In this document: piece after piece, positions 1 to 11,640 of the stretch
Layout of the letters: each line of letters begins with the position of its first letter
Position numbering within the stretch: the stretch's first letter is position 1
Assembly: GCA_958510825.1 (NCBI GenBank)
Contig: OY294054.1
Location: 8,162,319-8,226,318, forward strand
Length of the DNA stretch: 64,000 bases
Origin: Brachypterus glaber
Lineage: Eukaryota; Arthropoda; Insecta; Coleoptera; Kateretidae
Direction of reading: 5' to 3'
Position numbers and translations under genes: made by a program
Notes under the pieces: model-generated
Database searches by the model: none
Told to the model about the DNA's origin: nothing
The model's input: only the letters and a program-made list of their open reading frames with translations

Positions 1-1070
1 ACCTTCTGTCAATGTTAAAGATTGAAAACAAAGTCTTACCTAGAAAAAAAACAAAGAACTATTAATAGATAATAATAATAGTATAGTATATAACAAGTTT
101 TTTGAAAATTAGTTTTTTTAATAGTATACTATAGAATTAAACTATAGTTATAGAATAAAAAGATCATTTAAATTGTAAATCCAGTTTTACATGCTATTTT
201 TTCTGCGACCATTTACCCATTAAGGAATACCGTCTAAATATTCATACACGTTTACAGATTTTTGTAAGAAGTATTTTAAAATGCGTGTAGTTTCCAATTT
301 ATTTATTTATTGCTTAGCATATGCCAAAATTATGATTTTTTTTATTTCTAGGCAGTGGATTGTTTACATTTTACTAATAATCTCGTATAACAAGCGAAAA
401 ATTCATGGGTCAGTCCTTAATGGATTAATGTGGAACAACCAACTGCTATAGCGTACATGATAACTAAAATGATCCACGCATACACCTGACTGTTTCATTG
501 TGTATGTTTAATAATATTATTATTTGATACAAGAACAAACCTTGTTAAGCGCGTTTGTAGTTCCAAAACGTAGAAAACTGTTTTAACAATGATTACCAAA
601 AATTTAGTAGTTAGAGTGCAGTAAATGCCTCAGGAGAACAATTCATATTTGTTGTTTTGAAGCTGGTATACGTGCGTACATTAGTTTAAGTAAGTAAAGA
701 ATTTTCAACAGATGACTCTTATTTTAAATTCTAAGGTTATATCTTTGACAGTTACAATTTTAACTATCAACAAATATAACCTAACAATTTAAATTAATTA
801 TTAAACGTCAAACAAAACCGCATTTTATACAGAGTTAAAATCAGTAACAGGTATACCTCTATAAAATTTTAGACGATGATTGCTATACATTTTAGCTAAA
901 TCACATATCGTTTCCTGCGTAAATAAATTAGGTCAACATTTTACAGACTTAGTAAAACAATTACGGAAATAGCTTTTATAGTTTAGAAGTTAAATAGATA
1001 TCCCTAAAAAAGCCAGAGCAATAGAGTGCTGCAAAACCCTAAAATCGGAGTGGGCTTAATGACAGTCACG
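1..1070. other. AT-rich intergenic DNA, no gene recognised
   Basis: No long open reading frame, RNA gene or clear repeat boundary is visible on either strand. The stretch is unique-looking AT-rich sequence with short homopolymers. Confidence 0.5.
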
Positions 1071-2585
1071 GCCAACTGGAAATAACTTTAACCCAAAAGT
1101 GCTCTCAATTTTCAGATTTAAATTTATTTCCAACATTATTAGAATTATTTTAAGACCAAATCATAAAAAAGATCTCTAGAAAAAAACGGTTTTAATTCGA
1201 TTTATAAAAAAATACCAAATTATACAAAAATAGGTGATTTCACTTTAAAATTTTCATGTCTATTAGTGTAACGCTTTCTGAACTAACAAGTTTAAAATAT
1301 ACTAAAAGTACCCGTTTAAAGGACTTTATCTCCCTTAGGAAGGAATTTTGGATGAAAGTTCACATACATTTTATTTTTGTATTTTGAGGTTCATCTAAAC
1401 CTATTTTTTTAATATTTCGTTTTTTATTAAAATAAATGTAAACCACTTTTCTTAAGGGGTTGTTCTGATTTTTAAGGCAAAAAATTGACGATATTTGGAT
1501 ATTGAAGTCCAAACCTGTATTATTTTTATGTACAAAACTTTTTACAAAGTATTAGACAACTCTTAAAGTTCACAAAAAAAATTGTTTTTTTGCCGTCATA
1601 AATAAATGTGCAGCACGCGCTGAAGTTAGACACCTCAAAAATAACATGTTTGTTGTTTGTTTATTTTTAACCTCGTACTATTCTACTTAATTAAGCATCC
1701 CCTAAGTCCAGGACTTGTGTGGGCTAGTAGTAGAGGGAACCACCGGCTTTAATTGACTTTCGAACCAATATATCTAGGGAGTACGCCTCGCCAAATTTCA
1801 ATTATTAATTAACTGAAAAAGGCAATCGGCGCCAGTGAGGTTTGAACTCAAGATCATTAGGTCAGTTTCAATGCCATATCGATGCCTTAAACCGCTGAGC
1901 TAATCTCCCATCGCAAACGGTTCCAGCGATAGCTCCGCCCCCAATGGTCCGAAACACAAAAATCAAAAATAGTCTTGTTAAAAATTACGTCCTTACACTT
2001 CGCTAGTGTAGACCTAAGTCAAAATTCCAAAAAACACAAATTACATGCCTAATTTAGTGAAAAAAACAAAAAAATGCCATTTTTCCGACCAAAAACGGGT
2101 AAAAAAGAGGGAATAAAAAGTAAATTACTAGCCTTTGAAAAAAAAATTTACACTAGCGAAGTAGCCAACATGATTCTCGATAAAATTCCGGAAGATTTAA
2201 GTCAATATGTTAAATAGTTTTTTTTAATCGCTGGAACCGTTTTGAAAAATGGCATTTTGTGAAAAACGCGTTTAAAGTTTTTTTATATTTTAAAGTATAC
2301 AAAAAAAGCAGGGCGATTTTACAATAAAAACTGAGAAAAAAAGTATTCTTTACCGAAACAACTAAATTTAATATTAAAGGAGTAATAGCCTTTTAAAAAG
2401 TAACATTTTTGGTGGCACAGTAACTTCCCCTTAATTGCATTTTTTTTTGAAAACGGTTGCTCCTACAGTGTTACACTTTACAATTTTTTGAAATCAAAAA
2501 TCAGAACAACCCCTTAAAAAAAGGTAAATCTAGAAATTAATAGCACTTTTGGGTTAAAGTCAATTCTAGCTAGGCGTGCAGTGCC
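1070..2585. repeat. Fold-back (inverted) repeat containing a SINE
   Basis: The outer arm near 1080-1105 (TTTAACCCAAAAGTGCT) returns inverted near 2541-2568. An inner arm at 1446-1476 (CTTAAGGGGTTGTTCTGATT) returns inverted at 2494-2524. The left arm carries about 320 extra bases between these two blocks, so the palindrome is asymmetric. The loop holds a complete minus-strand SINE (1648-1910), which is therefore a later insertion. No coding sequence is present. It is probably a non-autonomous DNA element or an array of repeat modules; the family is not recognised. Confidence 0.6.
1648..1910 (-). mobile_element. tRNA-derived SINE, copy 1
   Basis: Read on the minus strand, the element starts TGGGAGATTAGCTCAGCGG and contains a perfect RNA polymerase III A box (TAGCTCAGCGG). 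A B box (AGTTCAAACC) follows about 50 bases later. A body shared with four other copies in this window comes next (core CTACTACTAGCCCACACAAG), then a tail rich in AAAC/AAAT. SINEs are transcribed by Pol III from these internal boxes and retrotransposed by LINE proteins in trans. It is inserted in the loop of a fold-back repeat. The head differs from copy 2, so this is either another subfamily or a different tRNA ancestry. Confidence 0.8.
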
Positions 2586-2670
2586 TCTATGGCATGAACT
2601 GTTAATATGTTTTAGCTTAATATGTTAAATAGTATGTAATAAACATGTTTCTTTTTTTATTGATTACACG

Positions 2671-3170
2671 GGCCCACAAAAGAAAAAAAGTGGGCTGTGC
2701 TGGGGTTGAGACCTAACTATTCTTATGTATTTTGGGATACGAATCTGTCATAAAAAAGGCACTTCGTCTGCTTATTTTGTTTCTACACTGAAAAAACTGT
2801 CTGGACCCACAAAAAAAAGTGGTCTGTGCTGTAGTTAAGACCCACGGATTCTTATGTATTTTGGGATGCTGAATACGAATCTGCCATAAAAAAAGTCACT
2901 TCATGGGCTTATTTTGTATTTTCTCTGAAAAAACTGTCTGGGCCCACAAAAAAAAAAGTGGTCTGCGCTGGGGTTGAGATCCACTGATTCTTATGTATTT
3001 TGGGATGCTGAACACGAATCTGTCATAAAAAAGGCACTAGCGGTGTAGCAAAGAAATGAGCCCATGAAGTGCCTTTTTTATGACAGATTCGTGTTCAGCA
3101 TCCCAAAATACATAAGAGTAGGTGGGTCTCAACCCCAGCACAGACCACTTTTTTTATTTTGTGGGCCTGG
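2671..3170. repeat. Three tandem units (132-138 bp) plus an inverted copy
   Basis: Units begin with a GGCCCACAAAA-like motif at 2671, 2803 and 2941. Each contains TTATGTATTTTGGGAT and a CGAATCTG..CATAAAAAA motif. At about 3040-3060 the sequence turns and the third unit is repeated in reverse complement to about 3169, leaving a loop of roughly 20-40 bases. The single strand could fold into a hairpin of about 100 bp. No protein is encoded. The phrase 'GCTGAA..CGAATC' recurs in the palindrome at 59811-60652, so the two belong to a related family. Confidence 0.8.
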
Positions 3171-3690
3171 GTTATTAGTGTATCTTCAATTACAACTCTT
3201 TGTGCTTCCAAGGACTTAATAAGTTTGTAGACATCATTAGATCACAATCAATATACTAAACAATTATCAATATATTATCTGTTGATGTTACCTTATTGTT
3301 AAAAAAATAAAATTAATAATCATAAATTACAACTACGTAATTATAAAACAAGCCGTGAAAATATATAATCCTTCGTATTCTATAGTATACAGCTCGAAGT
3401 TTTTTTCTGCTAATTTTAAAATTTAACTTAACTTAAACCATAAATATTACAATATTATTGTATTGGCATAAATTTTAATTTTTTTTTGAGAGGTGCTTCT
3501 ATAAGTTGTTGTTAATTAATGGATTGTTTCTCATAAAAAAGAAGGGGGGTGGACTAGCATTGGTAGAGGAAAATGTTGGTTCATCATAAATAACAACTTG
3601 TCTGTATTTAACAAAAAAATAATATATTATCTTTCCACTCCAAACAATAATAGATATGTTTTATGTCAGGAGTGGGAGTCCTGAAAATTT
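3171..3690. other. AT-rich intergenic DNA
   Basis: Nothing recognisable: no open frame above background, no repeat unit and no structured RNA was seen. Confidence 0.4.
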
Positions 3691-4090
3691 TACATGGCAC
3701 ACTATTTTGGACGTAAACAAACTCTCTATTTTTTTTTAAACTCTAGCCCCTTATAACTTCATTTTCGAGGGATTTTTTCAAATTTAGTCTGAACGATTCT
3801 TTTAATAAAAGTATATTTTTGTAAAAAATTACGATTATCGCACTTCCTTCCAATTTCTTCGATTTTTTAAATGTTTAGCCCCCTATATATATTTTGTTTT
3901 TAGGTGGATTTTTTTTCAAATTTGGTTCGATTATTCTTTTTAATAAAGTATTTTTTTCTGCAAAAATGAAGTTGATCAGAGTTTTTCTTTCGCTATTCTT
4001 TTTAATTTCGACAGGCTTCATGCCCTTACCAAGATTATTTTTTCTGAAAATTTGAAGTCGATCGGTTTTTTGTTTCTTGTGCACGCACCA
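3690..4090 (-). repeat. Degenerate copies of the 'CCCCTAAAAACAAAAAAGTTAT' satellite-like module
   Basis: Two or three diverged units contain blocks such as TAGCCCC(C)TATA..TTTTAGG, TCAAATTT and TTCTTTTTAATAAA. They are related to the units at 10850-11130 (opposite orientation) and 22800-22900. The 69-codon minus-strand frame at 3875-4084 is low-complexity Lys/Asn and lies wholly inside these units, so it is not called as a gene. Confidence 0.45.
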
Positions 4091-4117
4091 GAAAACGTTT
4101 TATATTAAAACTGTATA

Positions 4118-4690
4118 CAAGGTGTTTCCAGTCTTATGGCATATAATAAAGGAGATGTTTCTACATCACAAAACATAAAAAATTAGCTTAGAAAAAGTCC
4201 GGAAACGAATCCTTTGACGACCCTTTAAAATTGTACTAAAAATAAAGTTTTTAATAATAACTCTGGTATCTTTTGAGATAGAGCGAAGTATAACAAGTAT
4301 TAATAAGGGCAACTAGTTTCTGTTAATTTATTTTTTTTAAATCTATCCAGAGGCGTGCGTAGCCCCAAATTTGTTTATGTGAATTTTTTTGGATTTTGAG
4401 TAAAAAAATATAGATTTCTTAGTAAAAATACATAAAAAATGTCACATAGTGTAACACTGTAGGTGCAACCGTTTTTAAATGCAATTAAGATGAAGCAAAA
4501 TTTTGTGCCACCAAAAATGTTACTTTTTTAATTGCTATTACTCCTTTAATATTAAATTTAGGTGTATCGGTAAAAAATACTTTTTTGCCTAGTTTTAAAT
4601 GAACAATCTCCCTACAACATTAATTTTTTTTTTGGGCTTTTGTTGTTCCCATTCAACATGTCCATCTTCTAAGAGCCGTAGCTCCCTTAG
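4118..4690. repeat. Fold-back fragment with a CAAGGTG end and a module shared with 2300-2490
   Basis: The left end TA|CAAGGTGTTTCC resembles the TA|CAGGGTG ends of the palindromes at 13312, 35186 and 36700. The stretch 4440-4610 is the reverse complement of 2300-2490; shared blocks are GTGTAACACTGTAGG, TTTTGGTGGCAC and CTCCTTTAATATTAAATTTA. The element is incomplete and no second terminus was identified. Confidence 0.5.
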
Positions 4691-5090
4691 GGCGTATTTC
4701 TGGACATATGTTCCTTAGTTAGTTTTTCATGTTTTTTGATGTAGAATCATACCCTTTAAAATATGCCAGAAGACTGCAAACACCGTAAATAACTCACATT
4801 TGTGCAAATATTTTTGATTTTGGATATTCTATTTTTATTTTCGGGGTCTAAAGTAAACGTATAATACTACTTTGCTGTGATGTTGCGAGGAGTAAAATAA
4901 TTGTGTGAATCTCTATGATATTTACTAATTAATATTCCATGACCTATAGGTCTTCCAAATAGGCCAAGGTCTGGAAAATGACAACGTTTGAAGGTGCACA
5001 ATGGTGTTGTCATTGTATTGTATTGAATTTCGTTTAAAGCTCAATTTAGAATGATAGAAATTTATTGTTTGGATGGGCTTATTTTACTAA
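4690..5090. repeat. Segmental duplication, copy A (empty site)
   Basis: This stretch is highly similar, in the same orientation, to 6940-7745. Shared text includes CATATGTTC, GTTTTTCATGTTTTTTGATG, ATTTACTAATTAATATTC and CAAGGTCTGGAAAATGACAA. At 4944-4951 the sequence reads CTATAGGTC without interruption, whereas copy B carries a 408 bp insertion exactly there. No coding potential. Confidence 0.85.
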
Positions 5091-5095
5091 TAAAA

Positions 5096-6735
5096 ATATA
5101 TGTAAGAATATTGCCAACCTTAAGTTATGTGAGTTTTCCAGAACATATTCTGCATAATTTCATAAAAAGTTATGTAAAATAAAATTTTACGGAACATATT
5201 CTGTAAAAAGGAGGATATCGGTTTAAAAAAAAAAACCTTATTTGCCAAATTTTTAACTTCCAAACCAATCCGGAACACCTTCAAAATAGCTCCCAAATAG
5301 GTTAATTTTTATTAATTGATATTTGATGACTTTTTCAAAAAGAAAAACCAATCTGAAGACAGGGCTTACATTATTAAGTAGTTCACCTAGGCATTTTTGA
5401 CATAACAAAAAACTTATGTGTCAGTGAATCATTAAATAAAATAAAATAGTTTATAGAAATATAAACGGATTTACAGAATTTATTATGTATTATACTACAT
5501 ATGTACAGTATACAAGATAAAACAGTTATTTAATAAGGAGGAGATTCACCGAACGAATAAAATAGATCAAAATAGATCACATATTATAAAGAAAGTGAAT
5601 GAAATGATTGTATATAACACTGATCTATTCTTTTTCTGAGAGAACAATTATAATGGAATGGTTTGGAATAGATTTGTCGCACTAAAAATTATTTGTAATA
5701 CTATCAGTGAAGTACATATTTATATCATACATCGTATAAAACGTCTCTGTAGGTCCTGAACAACTTTAAATAAATAAATAAAATATTCTTTGTCCGCAAA
5801 CTTTAAAGTTAGTAGCGTGGCGGATAGCATATAATTATTGCTATTGTTGGTGTTTATTTAGTTTTAATATGAGTTTAAAAGTTAAACTTGATTTAAATCA
5901 TTTTTTTCGTGAAGAAATGAAAACAAATTTATGAATATGAGAAGGAAAATTATGTAGTGTATAGGCGCGATTTGATGCTCTTAGTTTCTTTAGAGAAAAC
6001 GCTTTCTCTTATATTGGGGAAAGCAAATTAAAATCTAGTATTACCAATTAGTATATACATGCTCCTAAGGCGATCTAATATACATGTATTATACATGCTG
6101 GAAATGTGGGAAAAGAAGAACAAGGTACCTATGTATGTATGTATACCTATCTATTAACAGAAACTGTACCACAACATTTTATAATCACCATCCACAATTT
6201 GCAGACGGAAAATCTCTTCCTTAAATTAAGATTTTTTACCCCCTTTAAATTAGGTTCTAGCTTCCAGTTTGTATAGGTTATATTACTGTTGTTCATAAAG
6301 TTCCAGATATATTACATAAAAAATGTTTTTCAGACGTACCCTTAAGTTATTAATTATTATTAATTTATTAATATACCCATCGCATCCAAAACACTTGGTG
6401 CCATTTTATCAAAAAATTTACTTAACAATTTGTTTTCATTTAAGTCATGTTAAAAAAGCTTGACTAGTTGACTTTGTCTCGCTATAAAAAGTAATATTGC
6501 CAATATGTACGTTTTTCATTAATTTTATTAAAATATCTTTTTTTAACAACTACTACTTAATAAACAGTTTAAATTATTTAATTCTCCATTTCTTATCATT
6601 TTAAAACTAAAAATAAACACTTTAGATGTGGCTCAAAAAAAAACCCTAAAACGATATCCTACTTTATGTGAAACAAAATTTTACAGAACATATTCTGTAA
6701 ATATCACATAACTTAACGTTGGCAATATTCTTACC
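5096..6735. repeat. Inverted repeat pair with a 1.4 kb loop
   Basis: The left arm (about 5101-5240) begins GTAAGAATATTGCCAAC, and the reverse complement ends the right arm (about 6625-6733). Both arms contain AGGATATCG and ACATATTCTGTA blocks. The left arm has a duplicated AACATATTCTG segment that the right arm lacks. The loop (5240-6625) is AT-rich with no recognisable gene. A retroposon-like (AAAT)n tail occurs at 5768-5784. The arms lie between the two direct copies of the 4690/6940 duplication. Confidence 0.6.
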
Positions 6736-6915
6736 TACGTTATATTCTGTGACTAAAGCACGCCAAAAATTACATAATATATTGTGTGAAAATACATAAT
6801 ATATAATGTGAAACTTAAAAATTACATAATAAGTTATGTGAAGATACATTATATATTATGTAAATTTTAAAAACATAGCAATAAGTTATGTGCAACTTTA
6901 CATAACTTATTGTGT
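6735..6915. repeat. Array of ACATAA/TTATGT palindromes
   Basis: ACATAATATA, TTATGTGAA and TACATAACTTATTGTG blocks alternate every 15-30 bases, so many short self-complementary hairpins are possible. The overlapping minus-strand 61-codon frame is a product of this simple structure and is not a gene. Confidence 0.55.
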
Positions 6916-6939
6916 GTTTGTGTGATTGTTATCTGTGTT

Positions 6940-7745
6940 CCGGACATATGTTCGTTTGTTAGTTTTTCATGTTTTTTGATGTAGAATCATACCCTTTAAA
7001 ATATGCCATAAGACTACAAACACCTTGAATAACGCACGTTTGTACAAACATTTTTGTTTTTGGAGATTCTGTTTTTATTTTCAGGGTCTAAAGTAAACTT
7101 ATAATACTACTCTGCTGTAAAGTTGCAAGAAGTAGAATAATTGTGTGAATTTCTATGATATTTACTAATTAATATTCTATGATCTATACCGGGCGAGTTT
7201 CAAACCTTTTACACCCCCTGAAATGGGATTGTTTTCAGCCCTATTTTTAAAACGGGTTTTCTTTCATAACTTAATTTTTTCATGTGGGAACCCCCTTGGA
7301 GGGTCTTAACTTTTTGGTGAGCTATTGTAAGGGCTACAAAATGGCGTACTTTTTTTCTTTCACTTCCACTTTTGCCGGATTATGCTTTTTTTAATTAATA
7401 AAAAAATAATTAAATGATTTTTTTAGATGTAAAATTGTTTTCTAAATTAAAAAATTCAAAAATATACAAGGCCTGTAATTTAAAAAAAATAAAATTGACT
7501 TTGTTTCGGGGGAAAACGGAACTGCAATAAAATAATTTTGATCAGACTGAAAACAAAAACATTTTAGGGGGTGTCCATGGATTGAAACTCACCCTGTAGG
7601 TCTTCCGAACAGGCGTTACCATAAAACAAGCCCAAGGTCTGGAAAATGACAACGTTTGAATGGTGTTGTCATTGTATTGTATTCGTTTAAAGCTCAATTT
7701 AGAATGATAGAAATTTATTGTGTGCTTATTATACTCTTCATAGTC
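6940..7745. repeat. Segmental duplication, copy B (occupied site)
   Basis: Second copy of 4690-5090, interrupted by a MITE at 7189-7596 and carrying about 19 extra bases near 7609-7630. The open frames called across this region (minus 7542-7766, plus 7656-7952) cross the repeat boundaries and show no protein-like composition. Confidence 0.85.
7189..7596. mobile_element. MITE with TA target-site duplication
   Basis: This 408 bp insertion has terminal inverted repeats of about 37 bp. The left end is CCGGGCGAGTTTCAAACC and the right end, reverse-complemented, is CAGGGTGAGTTTCAATCC; both continue into ACACCCCCTRAAATG. TA flanks both sides (7187-7188 and 7597-7598). The paralogous segment at 4690-5090 shows the uninterrupted site with a single TA, so the boundaries are established by comparison. 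TA duplication fits a Tc1/mariner-type transposase acting in trans. No transposase is encoded. Confidence 0.85.
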
Positions 7746-7857
7746 ACAAAAAAAGAAGAGCATCATAGGTTAGTTTTTAAATTTCCAAAAACTTTCCTTT
7801 CCTTTCCTGAAAAAAAAAAAGATGGATCGATCAGATTAATAGTTAAGTACGAAACAA

Positions 7858-8012
7858 CTATTTTTTCTGGTTGCTGCAAGCAGAAATCTGGTGACGGCAA
7901 CAATACAAATTGGTGTACTTACCAGGTCCTTAAACTTTTGTTTCTCTGGTAAAGATAACAAATTCCGTTGTTACCCTTACCAAATTTTTGGCTGCAGCAA
8001 CCAGAAAAAATA
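7858..8012. repeat. Hairpin element with CTGGTTGCTGC arms
   Basis: Arms near 7868-7896 (TTTTTTCTGGTTGCTGCAAG) and 7987-8012 (GGCTGCAGCAACCAGAAAAAA) are inverted copies separated by about 100 bases. A related segment, also containing CTGGTTGCAGCAACCAG and ending in TTTTCAGTG, lies at 25585-25765. It is a short non-coding fold-back repeat, probably MITE-like. Confidence 0.6.
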
Positions 8013-8124
8013 TTTTTTCCTATTTAACTATTACTAGATTCTTTTCAGTGGGATGTTAACAATTGTAACTTAAAATAAAAAAAAATGTCCAAAAGTTGAA
8101 TGTATACAGGTTGATTTAAACGGC

Positions 8125-8300
8125 GATTGTGGGGCGATCCCCAAATATATTTTTATTTCCTTATAACTCCCAAAATATTAGTTGGTGTAGGGGCGATCTC
8201 CCAATCACTAAATTGATTTTGTTATTTCCTTATAGATATCTCCCAAAATTTTATTTGCAGGAAAAAATTAAAAATGCATTTTTTGTATACGGAGACCTCG
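8125..8300. repeat. Diverged tandem duplication (~75 bp)
   Basis: Two units start GGGGCGATCCCCAAA and GGGGCGATCTCCCAA, and both run through TTATTTCCTTATA and CTCCCAAAAT. The 68-codon plus-strand frame crosses both units and is treated as chance. Confidence 0.5.
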
Positions 8301-8990
8301 CCAAAAATAACACTTTTTTTTCTCTTTTTTTTTAACCGATTTTGCTGAAAAGATCAATACAAGGCCAATACAACTATTCTCCTTTGGTCTCTCGATTTAT
8401 GCGTTTTAGCAGTCAATGTATATGAAAAAAATTTTAAAAAATGTCAGACCGACAGCCAGCCATTTTTACTATCTTCTCAAAAGTCTTAAAATGTTAAGAA
8501 ACGAGTTAGAAACGTCGAGAGTAATGTAAAATTTATAAACTTAAAATTTAAATATAAATTTAAAGTCTTCAATACAGTAAAAGCAAAAATTTGTGTATAA
8601 AACACTTCTCAATAACCTATTTAGTTCTCTGGATAAAACAAAAAGTTAAAATTTAAAAATAATAAATTAAAATTTTCTCCTATTATTAATAGGCTATTAT
8701 AATAAAGCTTATATGGTCGAACCTGATGGGAGGTCACCTGCACAAAAACCAATTAATTGTCGCTGAGGTTATGCTAAAATTCTATAGAAAACGTCACAAG
8801 AATGCCGAAGAATTTATAATAAAAGATAATAAATTATGGTGGACAGATGATTTATAAAAAAAATGGGTCATTTAAGAGAAAAACTAAAACTAGATTAACT
8901 ATTGAAAGAGTGTCCCTTCCCAAAACTTCAGCACAATATATATTTTGGCCTCTAATTTTCGAAAATATTCTTTTAATAACTTTATAATAA
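8300..8990. other. AT-rich intergenic DNA
   Basis: No gene, structured RNA or repeat boundary recognised on either strand. Confidence 0.4.
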
Positions 8991-9480
8991 TGATAATAAT
9001 AATATTTATTTCCCGAAAAAATAAAAAGTCCAAATTACATTATTTCTAATTAAATTTTATAAGGCGTGCATAATATAATCAGTTTACAATAATATAAATA
9101 CATAAATATAAATAAATAAATAAATATAAATACATAAATATAAGTATGTAAAACGGTTTTATGGGGTAAGATAAGTTATAAATACAATACATTTAATTTA
9201 ATTTTAAGGTCAATATGTTTATTTATATTTTCTCTAGGCAAATTCAAATATAATTTTTGATATAGAAACTTTAAATTTTGAATACATTTTAATATCTCCT
9301 TAAATAAGTTTTTATTGCATTTTCGTAGGATAAAACGTTATTTTTGAAATATTTTGGCAAAAATACAAGAATTTAAAATAATATTCCATTTAAAATTAAT
9401 GAAAAATTGAATATAAATATAATTTCTGTCTTAATATACAATGTTATACTTAAAATTTGTGGATGATTCTAATTCCAGCC
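8990..9480 (-). mobile_element. Probable 3' end of a LINE (degenerate)
   Basis: On the minus strand the sequence ends with a 3'-UTR-like run (GGACTTTTTATTTTTTCGGG, then AAATA) leading into an (ATT)n tail at about 8990-9010. Such tails are typical of CR1/Jockey-type LINEs, and the tail of the element at 40060-44436 is similar. Further upstream a short frame reads FLYQKLYLNLP, plausible as a decayed LINE C-terminus. Simple ATAAATA repeats at 9090-9150 are included. The coding part is too decayed to be sure. Confidence 0.4.
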
Positions 9481-10080
9481 ACAAAGGTATTTATTTTATT
9501 CAATAAAAATTAATATTCAGATACAAGCAATTATCATCAAGAAAATTTTGGATTATTCAGTGAAATTATTAAATTAAGACAAACATGAATTTATATTCAA
9601 TTTTAGTTAAAAATAAAAGGACAATTAAATATTAATTTGCATTTCTTAATTTTAAGGTTTTACTTAGTATTAATGGACAACAATAAATGATAATAGCTTC
9701 AAGCACAAATAAGCCTGAATAATTTTTGAAAATGTAGCTAGTATAGATGTAGAAATATATTATTTTCAGACAGACCGACAAACAGACGGATGTAAATTTT
9801 TATTGCAGATTTTAATACGTGCACGGAAAAAAATTAAAAACTACCTAATTTTAGTAATTTTATGTTTAATTCATGAATTTATGTAAATGTGTGTGTATAA
9901 ATTTAATTTATTGTAAAATAATATAAAAGGCTAGTAAAATTGTTTAAAACGCTGTAAATTAATTTAAAATTACGACATTATTACAAAATTATTTAAATTA
10001 CATAGATTTTCGTTAATTCCCATCAATAACAGACTATGTTATTTTACAAAAAAATACATGTTCATGGTATCTTACATAAT
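9480..10080. other. AT-rich intergenic DNA
   Basis: Nothing recognisable apart from a CAGACCGACAAACAGACGG stretch at about 9768 and an ACGGAAAAAAATT motif at 9824. Both recur near other repeats in this window (10690 and 52873). Confidence 0.35.
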
Positions 10081-10579
10081 GCTTCTATGGAATCTTCAAA
10101 TCGGTGTATGGTAACCAGTTTAGCACCGCAGGTGAAAAAATTGGTAATGTTCAAGGTCACAATACCCCAGAATTAAAAAAAAAACAGATTAAATACATAC
10201 AAAAATTACCCAGAGGAAAACTCTTTTAATGCATATTAGAGCCAAATTCGATTTTTTTAGAAATTTAAAGGTTTTAAATTTCTTGGACACAGGTATGCAA
10301 ATTATTTTATCTATTAATTAAAATTGTCGTATCACCATATTGGCAAACCAGTTTAGCGTCGCAGGCGAAATTTTTTAGAATTTTCCAGGAAACGCATTTT
10401 GTTAACACCTTATAATTTAAAAAGCAAATTGTTTTATAAAAATTTTAAATTAATTTTTTTTACTGCGACTATATGACTTTATTATCGGTAAATATGTTAG
10501 AGCTGCAGGCAAAAACTTTTATAAATCATGCTCAGCTTATAATTTTCAAAACAAATTATTATATTATTCACAGAGCCTG

Positions 10580-11400
10580 CGCTAGAATAATATACGGTAG
10601 AATTTTTAAAATTTTTCAAAAATCGCCCAAGACAAAAAATTCTTGGATATAAATTTGTTTCATGAAAAAACTTTTTTTTTGAAATATCCATCTGTCCCTC
10701 CGTCTGTCCGTCCGTCCGTCCGTCCTTCTGTCCGATGTCACGATTTTTGTGAACAGGATAACTCGAGAAAGAACAATCCGATAGACTTAAAATTTTTAGG
10801 AAAAATTAAGTTCTACAAGGAGAAGATCCATATTCTTTTTAAAATTAATCCCCCTAAAAACAAAAAAGTTATGGGGGGTTAAAGTTAAAGTCGAAAAAAG
10901 CTGAAAGAAAATTCCGATTAACGTAACTTTTTCAGGGCTAATTAATTTTATTATAAGGATCAATTCTACCAATTTTAAAAGTAATCCCCCTAAAAACAAA
11001 AAAGTTATGGTGAGTAAAATGTTTAAAAAAATCTAAAAAAGCTGAAAGAAAATTCCGATTAACATAACTTTTTCAGAAAAAATTACTTTTATTATAAGGA
11101 CCACCAATTTTGAAAGTAATCCCCCCAACAAAAAAAAATAAATTTAAAAAATAAAAAAAAAACTATCATTAAAAAATAAATTCAAATATTTTTCGTTTTT
11201 TGCAAAAGAAAATAGTTAAGAAAAAAAAATATTTTTTTTATGTTTTGAATAAAAAAATTTCATTTTTTTTTTGTTTTTCAAAAAAAGATCTTATTAAAAA
11301 AAATGTTATTTTTTTTAATTTTTTTTTTCAAAAGTATTTGGGAAAATGCAATATAGCATTTACTGTGAATAATATATAATAATATCAACGAACTCTTTTC
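10580..11400 (+). repeat. Modular ~820 bp repeat with TCCG microsatellite and ~140 bp internal units
   Basis: In order, it has an ACGGTAGAAT start, a CCAAGAC..TTCTTGGATATAAATTTG block and a (TCCG)n run at about 10695-10728. Then comes ACGATTTTTGTGAACAGGAT and about three diverged units of roughly 140 bp (AATCCCCCTAAAAACAAAAA, GCTGAAAGAAAATTCCGATT, 10850-11130). A poly-A/T-rich segment and TTTACTGTGAATAAT close the element. Partial inverted copies lie at 16165-16465 and 22755-23100. Frames over this element are low-complexity and not called. Confidence 0.65.
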
Positions 11401-11640
11401 TCTAGAATAGGAATTTCATTCGTTAAAACTGACAAAGACGTCGGCAACATAAACATTCGTCTGTCTTACTCGCACATCTTTGTTCTAACAGAGACAACAA
11501 TACCAGTTACTGGTAACTGTTATTGTTCAGACCTGAATATACCTACTATTTGTTTACAAACAAACCGAGATGTTGGCCATACTTTATTTTAAGGGTATGC
11601 GTATTCTAGAAAGAAGAGTTATTAGTTCGTTGAATTATAT
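11366..11640. repeat. Fold-back element with TCAACGAACT ends
   Basis: The left arm (ATCAACGAACTCTTTTCTCT) and right arm (AGAAGAGTTATTAGTTCGTT) are inverted copies of about 40 bases around a 190 bp interior. The interior contains a second hairpin, CAGTTACTGGTAACTG. It is non-coding and probably a MITE; no target duplication was defined. Confidence 0.5.

Noticed and set aside
7542..7952. Two antisense frames of 74 and 98 codons
   Set aside because: They cross the MITE and duplication boundaries; composition is random.
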